NCBI GenBank assembly: GCA_002573585.1
Contig: PDNB01000126.1
Span: forward strand, 1-64,000
Origin: Helicocarpus griseus UAMH5409
Lineage: Eukaryota; Ascomycota; Eurotiomycetes; Onygenales; Ajellomycetaceae
Direction: 5' to 3'
Length of the DNA stretch: 64,000 nt
This document shows, in pieces, positions 23,076 through 35,790 of the stretch. Below the pieces are notes generated by a model, which was not told the DNA's origin, did not search any database, and saw nothing but the letters and a program-made list of their open reading frames with translations. The first letter of the stretch is position 1. Each line of letters starts with the position of its first letter. The position numbers and the translations under genes are program-made.

Positions 23076-23676
23076 GATGTATGGGCACTCATGACTCTTT
23101 TCAGTGTTTAACATCAGTCTCATGGTGGTTCAGAATGAAGGTAATATGATGGTATTATTTACTATGACATTGAAGTTCCTTTTACAATCACATCAACCTT
23201 GTTACTGATGTAGCAGGATACCTTAAAAACCCAGTTTGTTGAGAAATATATTCTGGAAAAGGGACAACCACATTCCATATACAAACTGTAAAGGTATGTA
23301 CACACATAACTCATGATATATTCAGTCTATCACAAACATATACTCAACAACCCATGCCAAACAGAAGAAAAAGGCACACAAACAAAAGGGCCCGGCGATA
23401 AACCAGCCCAACAAAACCACAACAGCAAACGCTTTCCAAATGCCAAATGCCCAAAATCCGCGCAAGACGCGTAGTGTATATCATATATCATGCCTTACCC
23501 ATACCTCGTAATCAAACATCGAAGAAGAAAAAAGAGGAGAAAAGAAAAAGAAACCCTCATTTCCACTTCTCGCAGATGCAAACCCAAACTCCCAAAAAGG
23601 TAACAATAAAAAGTATTGAAGACGTATATCCAAGGGCTCATAAAGACACATAAAACATAACCTAAAAAGTTCGATA
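23076..23676. other. Convergent 3' spacer
   Basis: About 600 bp between the ends of the NLR gene and the WD40 gene. A-rich purine tracts (about 23340-23420 and 23520-23560) are present. No gene seen. Confidence 0.45.
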
Positions 23677-26600
23677 TCATGAAGGCGCAGGAAACCCACA
23701 CTTGACACAAATCAACTTCTGCTCTCCACTCCTCGTCCTCGTCGCGCGGAAATTCACCCCTTGACACCGCGGACAAGTAAGATCCTCTCCTTCCGCTTCC
23801 CCTTCAGACTCCTCCCCATTCACATCATCATCGAACTCATCCCCCCCTCCTCCCTCAGAACTAAGCTCACTAGTCAACGAGCTCGCCGAGCTCGGATGCC
23901 TCGCAGACGGCCTCGAATCAACAGGCCGCAACATATTAGACGCCTGAGCCGCAAAGTTCTGTTTGTTCCAGAACATGTAGCTCTGATTGCCTTCCATCCA
24001 GAGCGGGTCTGGTGAACGCGGTTTCTCCGCCGCCGGATGATAATTCCCGTTGTGGCCGCGGGTGGGACTGAGGTTGGAGCTGGGCTTTTGAGAGCGATTA
24101 TGATTATTGTGGTCGGAAACCGGTGATGGCTGTGGACTATATTCAGAGGAAGCTGCGCCGGAAAAGGGGTTGATGAAGGATTGTCTGAATGAGGGGACGG
24201 GGGAGAACGAACGTCTGGACGGCTCTGCCGCTGAGATGGAAACCTTCGGGACATGTCCGCACTGTGGTTTTTCAACTTGTTGTTTCATCGAAGACTTGCT
24301 GGGAGAGGGGCTGCGGGTTCTTAGTGAGATACTAGAGCGAAGGTTGTCGAAGCTGGGATTGTCAGTGCCCATGACTGCGTTTCGCCATGATAAGATTCGC
24401 TCTGAGGGGGTTTTGTGAGAGGACTCCCTCCCAAATGATGAGGCGACGCTGTGGCGTGTAGAAACGGAATTATTCCGCCCAAGAATCTTGCGTGAGAAAC
24501 CAGTATCCCATGTATCAGCGCGCCGTTTGAAATACCCACAATCCTGCCGAAAGGCTTTGATTGAGCCATTACAGTCCGCTGCAATTATTATATTTCCGCC
24601 AGGATGAGTAGATCTTGATGTATATGCCTGGGACTCGTCTTTTTTCTGATTAGGAGGGAACGTAGGACTCTTGACATTGGGTGGAACAGGCTCTACCCGA
24701 GATCTTCCAGCGTCGGTAGTCGGTTTAGATGTTGCAGACGCGGGTTGGCTCACAAGCCTCACGGGAGGTGGGTTACACAGGTCGTAAAGGAGATCACCGG
24801 TGTTATCGAGCAACTGCTTTGTTTTGATGGGGGCCATGATGGCGCAAGTGACAACGGAAGGGTGCGCATCGAAAATCTCAACAGCACGTTTCTCCGGATC
24901 CTTTTCCGGCGAATTAATGGGCCAGATATAAACCTTCCTATCCTCACTCCCGCATATTACATATCTGCCATCACTGCTGAATGTAGCCCGAATTTGACTG
25001 GAGGCGTTTTCGTTTCCTCTAAATTTAGCTTGCAGTGAGCGGTCCCTGAAATTGTATAGACGAATCCGAGAGTCATTACTGGTGATAAGGAGCTTTATCG
25101 AGCCGTGGGAATCCTTAGGTGGTAGAAAGATGGTATCGATTCCAGTAATTTTACTTCCCTTCGCATTTCGTCCACGCGCCGACCTCACGTGAATTTGAGA
25201 ATGCGCTTTCAAGCCATCTGTATCATAGATGAGACATAATCCATTTAGACAACCGGCAATAGAGTATTTCCCATCAGGTGTGAAAGCGACGGAGGTTATC
25301 ATGTCGGGAACCGTGGCGATAAAAGCTACACTCTTGTCCGGTATGCTCCACAAGCGCAACTTAGAATCAAGTGACCCAGCGAGGAAAAATCGGTCGTCAT
25401 GAGGGTGAAACTGTATGGAGGTGACGAAGTCGCTATGGTTGAAACAACAGAGGCACTCGTTTCTCGTAACATGCCATAGTCTGACCGTTTTATCCATCGA
25501 CGTAGAGAGCAAAAAGTTGTTCTTTGAGGAAACTCAATCAGCACCATTTTCTCCCGAATGGTAATACAAGGGTCGAACTAAAACATACCTTGCTCCAGCT
25601 CAAATCAACAACGCTCCCTGTGTGGCCCTCGTATTCCTGCACGGGTTGGGACTTGAACACAGGAGCCCGCAACCGTATAAATGGCTGGTCATTCTGAGCC
25701 TCTTCCTCGATCTCATGAGCCTGACGGTCTTCCTTTGACGCAATGACAGACCAAACCCGAACTTTCTTATCCTGTCCAGCTGCGGCCAAGAATTTACCAT
25801 CTTTGGAGAACTCAAGCGCCCATACAGCCCTCCCAGTGGTTGACGCATCTTCCGAATCAGTGGAGATCGACGTAGGCGCATTATCATCTTGTGGTTTACT
25901 CTTGCCCGACGTACCCCAAAGCTCCTGAGCGATAAACAGGCGGTCAAAGTCTTGCCCTTTCTTGTGGCGCGAACGAACCTTGATATATTTTGGCGGCGGG
26001 GGGAAACGAGGGATATAACCTATCGGTTGGGCAAAAACTTCAGCATCCATCCCGGTAGCACGAATTTCTCCCGTCTCAGAGACATCGTCTTTCCACTCTG
26101 GGGAAGCTTTCTTCTTGCTGCCGATGATACGGCTTAGGAAGGAAACGCCCTTTCTAAATTGGTACAGTAGGAAAAGAAACCATTTATGTCAGCAATTGCT
26201 CGTACGACAGACTTTCGAGATCTCTTTTATAGACGGACAAGAGCAATAAAGATACTATAACCTTGCTTCTAAAGAAAACTTGTCTCAGACTCACTTCTTA
26301 TCCTTGGAACTTTTCTGGGATAAGTTTGTCTCTCCCCGTAGTATCCCTGGAGTAAAATCCTCTTGCGTAAACGAACGTTGCGGTTCTGATCCACTAGGTT
26401 CCGCCTCTGACTTGACCTGAGGCCGTGCTTTTTGGGGCCCTGACTTTTCTGTATTGGTTCGTTTGAGGATATACTGGTAAATCGCAGTGGGAAACGTAAG
26501 CAATCAGCAAGGGAGTTCAGGCTCCAACGTTTTTTGCTTGCATCAACATTATTTCTAAGGGCGCAAAGAAAGGAAAGAAAACATATGCAAGGGTAGATAG

Positions 26601-27233
26601 ATAGTGAATGACGACGCATTCTCAACGCTCCCTGGCTTTCTTTCGTGGCTTATATGGAACATACCTGGGATAAGGGATCAATTGGGGTTTGCGATTGCGA
26701 CTCGTGATTGCTTGAATTTGTGGCGGCCGTGGGTTTCTGATGTAGCTGAGACACTGCGGGGGAGGCTGCTCCAGACTGGGCCTTTGAGAGAGAGGTAGCT
26801 GTATTGCTCTTCACGAGGGAAGGCCTGCCATCGTTGTAGTTGTTGTTGCTATCTTCATCTTTACTGTTAATGGCTGTATTGGTCCGCGACGGCGTGCGCG
26901 CATCTCGGGATTGCAGCGGGGGGCTGCTGCGACTTGCAACAGCGGGGTTTCCTACAACAATCCCTCACTTCAATCAGTATACGACAAGAACATGATTCTC
27001 CATGATATGTTTCCAACTAGCAAATAGGATGGGGGGGAAGAGGGCATCGGCAGCCGAGAAATGCGGCTGATTATTATGTTCAACGGGCGGGTTTGCGATG
27101 CGGAGTCATTGTTGCACCATCCCTGCGCGCGCACGAAAACACCATCTGCGCGCGCAGGCCAAATAGCAATGGAAAAGCCACACTTACCATCGGCAACAGC
27201 CGCTCCTCCGCTTAAAGTATTTTGTCTGTGCAT
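23677..27233 (-). CDS. Large WD40 protein of the WDR44/Dgr2 type with C-terminal zinc ribbon
   Basis: Five exons (27233-27188, 26951-26665, 26473-26295, 26153-25589, 25521-23677) in consistent phase give 973 residues. The first ~200 residues are Ser/Thr/Gln-rich and probably disordered. WD repeats start with AVWALEFSKDGKFLAAAGQDKKVRVW, then YEGHTGSVVDLSWSK, STSMDKTVRLWHVTRNECL, DSKLRLWSI and CGSEDRKVYIWPI. A second disordered region follows, and the protein ends in a CPRC...CVKC zinc-ribbon-like motif (CPRCQGVNFRATRT, LICVKCGFPAPS). The WD core resembles yeast Dgr2 and animal WDR44 (a Rab11 effector), so a trafficking role is likely but inferred. The start is the first ATG of the frame joined by good splice sites. 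Confidence 0.8.
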
Positions 27234-28982
27234 ATCGCCGTTCTGATCTAAGTTGCGACCGTTGAATAGCGAACTAGGGATCGTCAGGGCACTCGAGGGC
27301 AGTGAAGTCCAAGAAGTATCCTTCCATCAGGCCGCAGCTGCGTTATCGCGAATATGCGCATTGAAAAGAGGACGAGGATGGAGGGACAGGTAGCGATAGT
27401 GAATGACGGAATGATTCTAGATACTGGCTCGCAGCAGTTGTTTGGGTGTTTATTAGAAGTGGGAGGAGGTTGTTAGCGGTGGCGGGCAGGAGGATTTTAG
27501 GGGCACGATCGCCCTGCTAGAACGAATTCTGGGAAATTGAAAGGACGAGATTTTTTCTTTCTCTGGGTGGATGACATCAAGCCGTCCAGACTGCCGCGAA
27601 ACGCGCAACCAACAGCCAGCAGAATCGCAAGGATACATGTAGCAGAGTCCGGCCCATGGTTGCGAGGTCGAGGGATTTGTTGGGTCGTGGCGGGAAGGAT
27701 ACTGTGCTCGATATGCTTATATTGTTATTGGGCTTCTTAGTCGTGCTTGCTGCAATTTACAAAGGCGACTTTGAACTGTAGTATACAAATGATTAATTCT
27801 GCTGAAGAAAATACTTGCATTATTAATAACTATCCTTGTTGTCCTGATGTTGCACACTTAATTCCTAACTCCATGATCCACGGGATAAATCGAACCCGCG
27901 TATTTTATATTGAAGTCGCTGATAAAGTTGACCCCGTCTTTCTAGTGCAAAAACCGTATCAGGGATATTATCAGGGAAGCAATGCTAAATTGCTAATACT
28001 ACCCTATTATTCATCATTCATCTCGGGGGTCTAGATCAACCTCACCATCATAAGGGGGATATATTTACGGATATTGAAGCATTCAAGACTTCAAAAACCC
28101 CATCAACAGTCACCTATCCCGCCGTTTGGATTCCTTCGCAAGGAGGCCGGGCTTTTGTTTACTATCAACTTATCAAGCAATGGATAGTGATATTTAGTCG
28201 AACCCCCGCTTTTTCACATGCGATTTCATTTGGTCATTGCTTTCCTAGTCTCTGAATAATCTCAAGAGACCTCAACTCGCATTTTCAGTTCATAAGCCAG
28301 AGCTGCCAGACAGTTCAGGATAAGTAGTATCATTCAGGTCATTGGTCTTTATTTTACTAAATTCACAGACATGGAAACATGGGCACGCAGCCGTTTATGT
28401 CAAGCTGGCAGTCAGCCGAAGGAATAATCATTTTCCAGAAACATGTACGCAGTATGAGAGCTAGATCATTTCTTGTTACACAAATTTAATTCAGGATCTT
28501 GTAATACCAAGGGGAGAGCTTCGACTGCTCAAAAAAGTTCTGGGAGTTGAGAAACCCCTCTGAATTTAGGGCAGGGGGAATCACGTGAGTAGCTGGGAAA
28601 AGCGTTTGTCCGAGTAAACGAGTCTATTCCGACCTCAACTCGAGAATTTGGATACTTCCAACATTTCCAGATTATTTCAAACATCATCACACTGCACTCG
28701 GACATGGTGAGGTTGTGTGCGTGTGGGTTCTACGATACGGAGGAAGATGCCAGAGTCCAGTGGGAGGAAGGGTTAAGGATCGCCAATGTTGAAACGAACT
28801 TGAACAGTCGCTGGACCATGAAAAGGTTACTTATAACCAAGAAGCTACCGACACATGTTGTTTAAGAGCATGAAGTTATCCCGTACAAAGCTCAGGATCA
28901 ATAGCTATCAAATGCAACGATCACCAACGAACTAATGTTAGAGGGACGCCCCAACAGGTTATGTACACATGCAACCTCGCCA
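27234..28982. other. Gene-poor AT-rich spacer of 1.75 kb
   Basis: The left part should hold the promoter and 5' leader of the WD40 gene. The rest has no supported gene. A sequence resembling a T-arm (TCGAACCC, near 27889) does not extend into a tRNA fold. No terminal repeats recognised. Confidence 0.45.
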
Positions 28983-31180
28983 TCAACGTCTGCTCAATAT
29001 TCCACGATTGAAGAATGAACTTTTCGAAGGAGTACTTCGAGATATAAATATTTCATATGGTTCAAAAAGCTGTCGTGAAGAAACACATCTTGCGGGAGTC
29101 GTGAAGAGGAGTTTGAGCGCTGGACCGTTGGCGATTTCTTCCCTGCCTAACAGTTGGAGTCTTTGGATGATGAACTTCATCTCCTGCTTCCGTCTTTCTG
29201 GTGTTTCAAAAAATCCAATTCCGTCAAGAATACAAAATAGCCGTGTCTGCTCGGGAAGATCCCTGACGCAACTCTCAAACACGTTCCAGAGCTGCTCAAG
29301 ATCTGCAGGATTATGCAATATAGTATCAAGGCAATCCTGCAAAAGACTCCCGTCGAATTCGCGATGCTGATCGATCAGTTGTAATAGCAGGGTAATGAGA
29401 AGATCGCGAGCACTGGAGAATGGTTCATTTGTACGGTGGTGCTCGCTGCAAAAGAAGGAGATGCAGTAGACGGTTCCACTTGAATCCTTGAGTTGATTAA
29501 GGGCGTCAACAACCTTTGCGGTCAGAACGCTCATTACTGACCGCGGTACGTGTTTGCTATTTTGTCCGCCTTCAATCAATAATATGTGCGAGTATTCCGT
29601 CTCGACAAATGCCTGTAATCGGATATGCTTCGAAATTTCGGCGACCTTTTTCCAACCATTGTTATCCAACCGTGGTCTGCCGAGAATGCCCTTGCAGTCT
29701 TTTGCAACTAAGTCGGGCTGATATCCCACTGAGTTCAGGAGGTCTTCAGGATCGATACGGTGCTGGTTCCCATTCATAAATTCTGTTCCTGGTTGCGCCC
29801 CAGACCAGGCTATTTGGTTTTGCTTCCCTACTCGGCCATGTCGTGTCAGTAAAGTTCAAAGCAGGTGAGACTTTGCTTTGAGTGAACTAACCTGAGCGAA
29901 CTGGGACTTGCGGAGGGTCACTCGCGATTAGTATGAAAACTTGCTGTCCGAAATTTGCCTGCAGAAGCTTAGTATCCAAGGCTTTCACATGGCCTTCAAT
30001 CTTGCCAAGTTGCTCCACCTGCTCATCTGTCTTCTTAGTCACGGCTGTTCCGAGAGCGTTCAAGTTTTTCATATAGGTTTCCATTTTCTCGATGTGTTCC
30101 TTCATAGCTTTTTGCTCGAGGAATGCTGCATAGTGCCGGACGGCACCCGACCTGTACTCCATTTTAGACACGAGCGATTTTAGCTCTTGGCCATATGTCT
30201 CAGATGTCACGACCGTCTCAAGGCCACGTCCTGTCAGTGTTTAAAGTAAGTGAGCTGATGACTTCGGAATCGCAAACGTCTCAGAGCAGTCAACTTACGA
30301 ATCGGTTCTTTGAAGACCCATTGGACCAGGAATTCCAGGATAGTGAAGATACTAGCAAAGAGAGAGGATACCAGAGTGTGCATCCTCTGATCTTCCGGAT
30401 GAATATCTGAGATATACGCCTTGTCCACCATGACGAAATTGATCCTCTCCAACGCATCCACGATACTAGACTCCATCGACGCATATTGTGCAGCTGCCTT
30501 CAGTATAATCGTTAACCCCCCGCAGATAAGGGAGCCAAACTCTGAACCGCTTGGGAGGAACGAGACGAATGATTGCGCATCTTCAGCCCGATTGCGAAAT
30601 CCGACGAATCTTTTGTGTAAACGGCTGAAAAAGTCTTTCTGATGTAGCCTGTCCTGGCGTGCGCCCATTACGTTGTTGAGGCCCTTCATCGCTTTGTTGA
30701 GGGTGGCTTCGACATCTTGAAAGGTCGCCGTTGTCTTTGGCTGGGGTTCAGTTGAGCTAGAGTTATTGGAGACGGCTATCGTCTCTCGATGCTTTGCAAG
30801 GCATTTATCTAGAACCTCCTGGTAGCTTTTTTGTGCCTCGAAACATTCCTCATATGCCTTCGAGGTATCGCTGCGACAGAAAATGTTAGCCAGGTTTGCT
30901 AATTCACTCGATCAGTGCTCCCTTCATACAGTTTGTCATCGCCATCCCCCTTCGTTGGTTCCTTCGAGCCGTCCGCGACGACGACTATGGCTTCTTGCTG
31001 CTCGTCAACTTTGACACCGGAGGTGGGGCTGAAGTCCAATGCCGTATTAATCGCGCCATTTTGCGTTTTTAGAAAAGCAGCGGCATCCTTGTTACTCGGC
31101 TTGAGCTTGAAATTCAAGATACTGCGGCCTTTTTTGCCCTTCTCAGTTAAAAAATCCAGTGTGGTTTTTGTTCTTTTCAT
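28983..31180 (-). CDS. STAND-like NTPase-related protein with a degenerate P-loop
   Basis: Four exons (31180-30908, 30857-30299, 30230-29892, 29827-28983) close in phase and give 671 residues. The N-terminal half is helical: a Lys-rich start (MKRTKTTLDFLTEKGKKG), then a DUF7708-like segment (FGSLICGGLTIILKAAAQYAS, VDALERINFVMVDKAYISDI) and a coiled-coil stretch (KEHIEKMETYMKNLNALGTA). The C-terminal half resembles the NTPase of fungal STAND proteins: HILLIEGGQNSKHVP sits where a P-loop belongs but lacks GxxxxGK[ST]; LFCILDGIGFF corresponds to Walker B and LKLLFTTP to the sensor strand. Nucleotide binding is therefore doubtful. The first intron offers two acceptors (30858 and about 30875); only the first keeps the frame. 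It is divergent from the AAA ATPase gene to its right. Confidence 0.68.
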
Positions 31181-32193
31181 GTTGACGATAGGCTTTAGCC
31201 CTGTTTCGACGACAAGTTTTCGTCCACCTCGTCACTAGGCGGGATTGATGTCAAGACAGGTATCTGAAGCGTGAAATATAACGACTCCACCAAAAATGGC
31301 CAACCTTCTAGACAGGGCGTTGGTTCGGATATATCGGACATATAGTACGATTCATCGAATTGATACCGAAATGCTTGGACAACCACGAACCCCCAGGTTA
31401 GGGACAGAAACCAACAAAGCTAAACCATCTGGTGAACTCTCAATTATGCTTTGTTTATATTTTAAACCGCAGCCTTGCGCGCGCCTTGGCAGCTGGATGC
31501 TGTGCTGGGGTTGCTGTATGTGGCTTGCGTTCTTGCTTTTTTACTGGCATATGGTCAATGCGCTGTGGTATTTGAGGGCCCTTTCTACCGTTACTCCCTT
31601 TGTTGGTTGGAATGAGCACCAGAGCTTTGATGTGGTTGCTCTGGTCTGGACGAGCCTCTCAATCTCGTCGGAATCGAAGGAGGCTTAGCATGTTGCCGTC
31701 CAAGGATCTCGATAAATTAAGAACTTCGCCGACTATGCAGTGTAACTGGCCTTTTGCCTTCTTCTACGTGTTTGCGAAGTTTAACTTGCAGGGTGACGAA
31801 CTTTTGTGATGATAATGCATCGCTGGAGGATTGGTTGCGGGGATTGAAATTCGGCCTAAGCCAAAATATGTTGGAGCTAGCGGACGCCTGCATACATATC
31901 AGGAAAATGGTTTCCGACAGCCAACAACAAATTGTTGATAGTGATTCGTCTATCATCACGCCCGAATCCTGGGGTTCTGTTTTTGAAAATCTGAGGAGGG
32001 GAAAGGCTCGGCTTGGTGGGGGCGGAATCAAACTGCAAATCGCTCAGCCTGATTCAATCTGCCCTCCCTGAATCTGCACTTTGATGACTATTAAACCCAT
32101 CAAGCGTCGGCTATAGTAATAACATTAACGATTTTCCTCAATTGCAGTGTCCCCAACTAGATCACCTCGTCTGACGGTCTTCACATATCCGCA
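31181..32193. promoter_or_regulatory. Divergent intergenic region between the STAND-like and AAA genes
   Basis: About 1 kb between two divergent starts, so it should contain both promoters. Short protein-like frames occur on both strands (plus, 31790-32071, for example LSQNMLELADACIHIRKMV; minus, about 31690-31550, for example LVQTRATTSKLWCSFQPT), but neither could be extended to a gene with start, splice sites and stop. They may be relics or chance. Confidence 0.4.
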
Positions 32194-35100
32194 ATGGGCT
32201 CAACAACAGTGGATCCTGCTTTGAGCGAAAGAAACGGTCTAATCTCAGAGAAGGCTGCGGCTATAGGAGTCAAGGAAATTGCAGGTTCAGACCAAGATGA
32301 CGCGAATAGTGTTGGTGCCGGAGGGGCTTCAGACGTTGTCTTACTACTCCAGAGACAAGTCACCGACCTTGCGGAGAAAATCAAGGAAATGGAACTGCTT
32401 CTGAAAGAAAGGTGTGTCTCATGGATGCTTACATGTCGTTTCTTTACTAATATCTAGTAGGGATGTCGACAAGCGCACCACCAACACTGAGGATGAGAGC
32501 AAGACGGACACCGACGACAAGCCTACTGAGGAGGAACCTGCAAAAGAAGAAGATTCCAAGGGGGTCGAATCCAAAGAAGAAGAAGAAGTCGAGGTCAAAT
32601 TCGGATCTATAGCCGGCGTCAAGCTTATTCCATATAATGCAAACCTCACTACTTACCAAATAGTAACTGCCGAAGATAGCAATAAGTCACATGCTATCGT
32701 GGCGATGTACGAGACTCCAGCATCCCGCAAGCCTAGTATGGAGATCTCTCAAGCGGAGGTTTTAGATACCGGGCTTTTGCCAATACGGATCGCCATCAAC
32801 TCTAGTCACATAATATCTCGACTCAAAAGCGTGTCCGGGACTTCGCTGTGTGATGAACCATGCATGTAAGTTTTCTATACCATCAATTCGAACCGGGGAA
32901 TATTGCTGACGCACAGTAAAGAATGCTTCCCCCCTATAAGGTTTTTATGTCCATCAGTCTAATAGAAATGGTTTCAAATATTGACTCTATTATAGCTCTT
33001 CATGTCTTTTTGGGACGAAATCCAAAAGGAGCTTCCTGTTCTCGTCAAACAATTCATAGAGGACTACGGCCAGTCTCCGGATGAAGAACTTGATCTGATC
33101 AAAGAGGAGCCCCCAATTGGCCCTCTTGACAAGGAAGCAACTGAGAAAAAGAACAAGCGTAGAAAGGCCAGGGATGAGATAATCCATTGGAAATGTCTGA
33201 TTGATTTCGTTCCCTTGTATCTCCGTGAGCCCATCGACTTGCGGGTGCGTATCGCTGAACGTAAGATTGAGAAAATATCCTTCAAAAACCTTTGGTACCT
33301 TTTCAGTCCTGGAGATGTTATCGTGGGCCGCGAACCCTTTGGTCAGCACAAAATGCAGGCGTACCAGGTTTTCAGCGTTACAAAGGGCCGCTACAATATG
33401 AAGAACGCCTTGAAGGACGAGAAGGCCTCTGCTGACCGTGACCCGCTGGAACTTCAGTGCTTCTATTTAGATTTTGATGGCGATGCTATTGATCTTCGCG
33501 AGGAGATCTTGAAGATCAAACCGTATGTAGGCCTGAAGAAAATTGTGGACCTCGATTTTTACCCCAAGGATTATTGCTCTGACTCCGACAAGACCTTGAT
33601 GGAGACTTTACGGAAACGAGGCGAAAATTTCATTGACTATCGCTATTGCCATGGAAGCTACGATGGGATTACCACTCGCTTCAATCTAGAACATGTGGAC
33701 GGGGAGGTTTTTGTTGACTTCAAAAGCGGGTACGAGGAGAATCCCGTGTGGAAAAAGGAAACAGGGAATTTTGGCAAGATAAGCCCACCCGAGTGTAGCA
33801 GCGATGAGACCTACGAACCTTCGTGTACAATGAAGAAGTGCACCTCATGCAGCAATGTCGTGTATCTGGATGAGCAGGTGGACATTAAACGATGCGAGGC
33901 TTTCAATAAGAGCGACCGTCTCCCGAAGAGAGTCCCAAATAGCAAGGCGGATGATCTAAAAAAGGAGAAGAGTGAATATCTCTATCTCCTTCCTCGTCAC
34001 TTGCTGGCGTATGGCCTGCGGACTAAACAATGGCGTAAGTTTTATGTCAAGACAAGGGGGAAAGGCCTTGCTGACTCTCGTTTCATACAGACTTCATAGA
34101 CGTAGACCTCTTTGAGAAGACACAGACCGACGATGCGAAGAGAGAAAGGGGTTTCAGGAACCTGGTGATTCCACCGCGTTATAAAGAGTTACTAAAGGCC
34201 ATGGTTAAGGACCATGCCACGTCCATGGAAAATATGTCTGGCGCATCATCGTCGAGACCACGAACTGAGATCGATCTTGTCCGAGGTAAAGGCCGCGGCC
34301 GTATCATATTTCTGTACGGACCACCCGGAGTCGGAAAGGTGAGCTGTACTTCCAATCTTCTACTGATCCGAAGAAAGCATTGCTGAAGATATGACAACAG
34401 ACTAGTACAGCAGAAACCATTGCTGCATTTACTACCCCGGCGCGCCCCCTTTATCCGATTGTAAGTTATCCTAAGATATGAAAATGACGTGAAGATTGGG
34501 TGATTAATTATTGAGAAATAGACTTGTGCAGATCTTGGATCTGATCCTACTACCATACAAACACAATTAGAGGGACATTTCAAGCTTGCACATCGGTGGA
34601 ACTGCGTACTTCTTCTCGACGAGGCCGATGTTTACCTAGCTGAACGAACCCATACGGATCTCGCCAGGAATGGCATTGTGTCGGGTGAGTTGACCTCCTT
34701 GTTTCAGTAGCATAGCACCTGAATGTGGTTGCTGATGGAATATGGCCGAAAGTCTTCTTACGCACGTTGGAGTACTACTCCGGTATTTTGTTCCTGACTT
34801 CAAATCGGGAAGGCTCAATTGATGAAGCCTTCAAATCCCGAATTCACGTGGCTCTCCGTTATCCTCGAATTGACCGGAATGGGACGATCCAAATCTGGGA
34901 CAACATTCTCAACGGCATAATTCAGGATAATAAGGAGGCGAAAGGGAAACTCAAGATTGAATTTGAAAAGGATCCATTGATTCAGTGGGCTGGAGAACAC
35001 TTTGACAACAGTCAGACAACCTGGAACGGCCGACAAATTCGAAATGCCTTTCAAAGTGCAATAGCGTTGGCTTCCTATGAAAGACTTAAAGCAATACAGA

Positions 35101-35790
35101 AGCTCGGTTTGACTGAGGAAATGGCAATGAAAAGGAAAGTCTTTCAACGAATTGTATTGAGACCTAAACATTTCGACGATATAGCTAAGGTCGTGCACGA
35201 GTTTGAGGATTACCGTAAGTTGACAATCAGAGTGAATGGATTCAAGCGTATGAAGCGTCTGGAAGGAACTTGAAGCTGACGTACTGTTCTGACTAGTTCA
35301 ACAATGCCGCCAAGGCGACGAATTCCGCTATAAGCAAGAGGGTATTCGCGCAGACGACTACGAGCCTCAAAATCAGATGCAATCCGCATATGCCCAAGCC
35401 ATACCGCAAGACTACCCAACATATAGGTCACCTCCACCCGCGCCACCCATCGCGCCGCGGGCAAGAAGGCCAGAGATCTCTACTGCTTCTGGCCCACCAG
35501 CACCTTCAAAGAGAAGGTCACAACTCCTCTCACCATCTGGACTCAGTGGTAGCAGTGGCGGGGGCGTGGTCGATAGAGCACAACGAGGGCCGGCTGGAGA
35601 CAGACAATCCGCGTACGGATCAAATTTTGGGGCAAGTGCAACAGGGGGCATGAATGTCACTAATGATGTAGACGATGACTATGCAGTGGGTGATTACGAT
35701 GAGGATGAAGGCGAGGGGGAGGGGGAGGGGAATGATGGATACGGACAAGAGGATTTGAATGAGGAGAATGATTATGGAGCTGGATATTAA
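32194..35790 (+). CDS. DUF7025-AAA+ ATPase
   Basis: Exons 32194-32411, 32461-32865, a short exon near 32920-32940, 32996-34034, 34091-34338, 34401-34460, 34522-34684, 34753-35214 and 35297-35790. The N-terminus has a coiled coil (VTDLAEKIKEMELLLKE) and an acidic Glu/Lys stretch. The middle (LFSPGDVIVGR, LQCFYLDFDGDAIDL, VDGEVFVDFKSGYEENPVW) is the DUF7025 region of fungal AAA proteins. The ATPase has Walker A GPPGVGKT (split by an intron between K and T), Walker B CVLLLDEADVYL, and the second region of homology LTSNREGSIDEAFKSRIH with the arginine finger. The C-terminus is Pro-rich, then Asp/Glu/Gly-rich. The junction near 32866-32995 fails to close by one base, most simply at the C6 run 32929-32934. 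Substrate unknown; remodelling of a protein partner is inferred. Confidence 0.78.

Noticed and set aside
27880..27905. tRNA-like T-arm sequence
   Set aside because: The TTCGA-type loop has no matching 5-bp stem, and no anticodon or acceptor arm could be folded around it.
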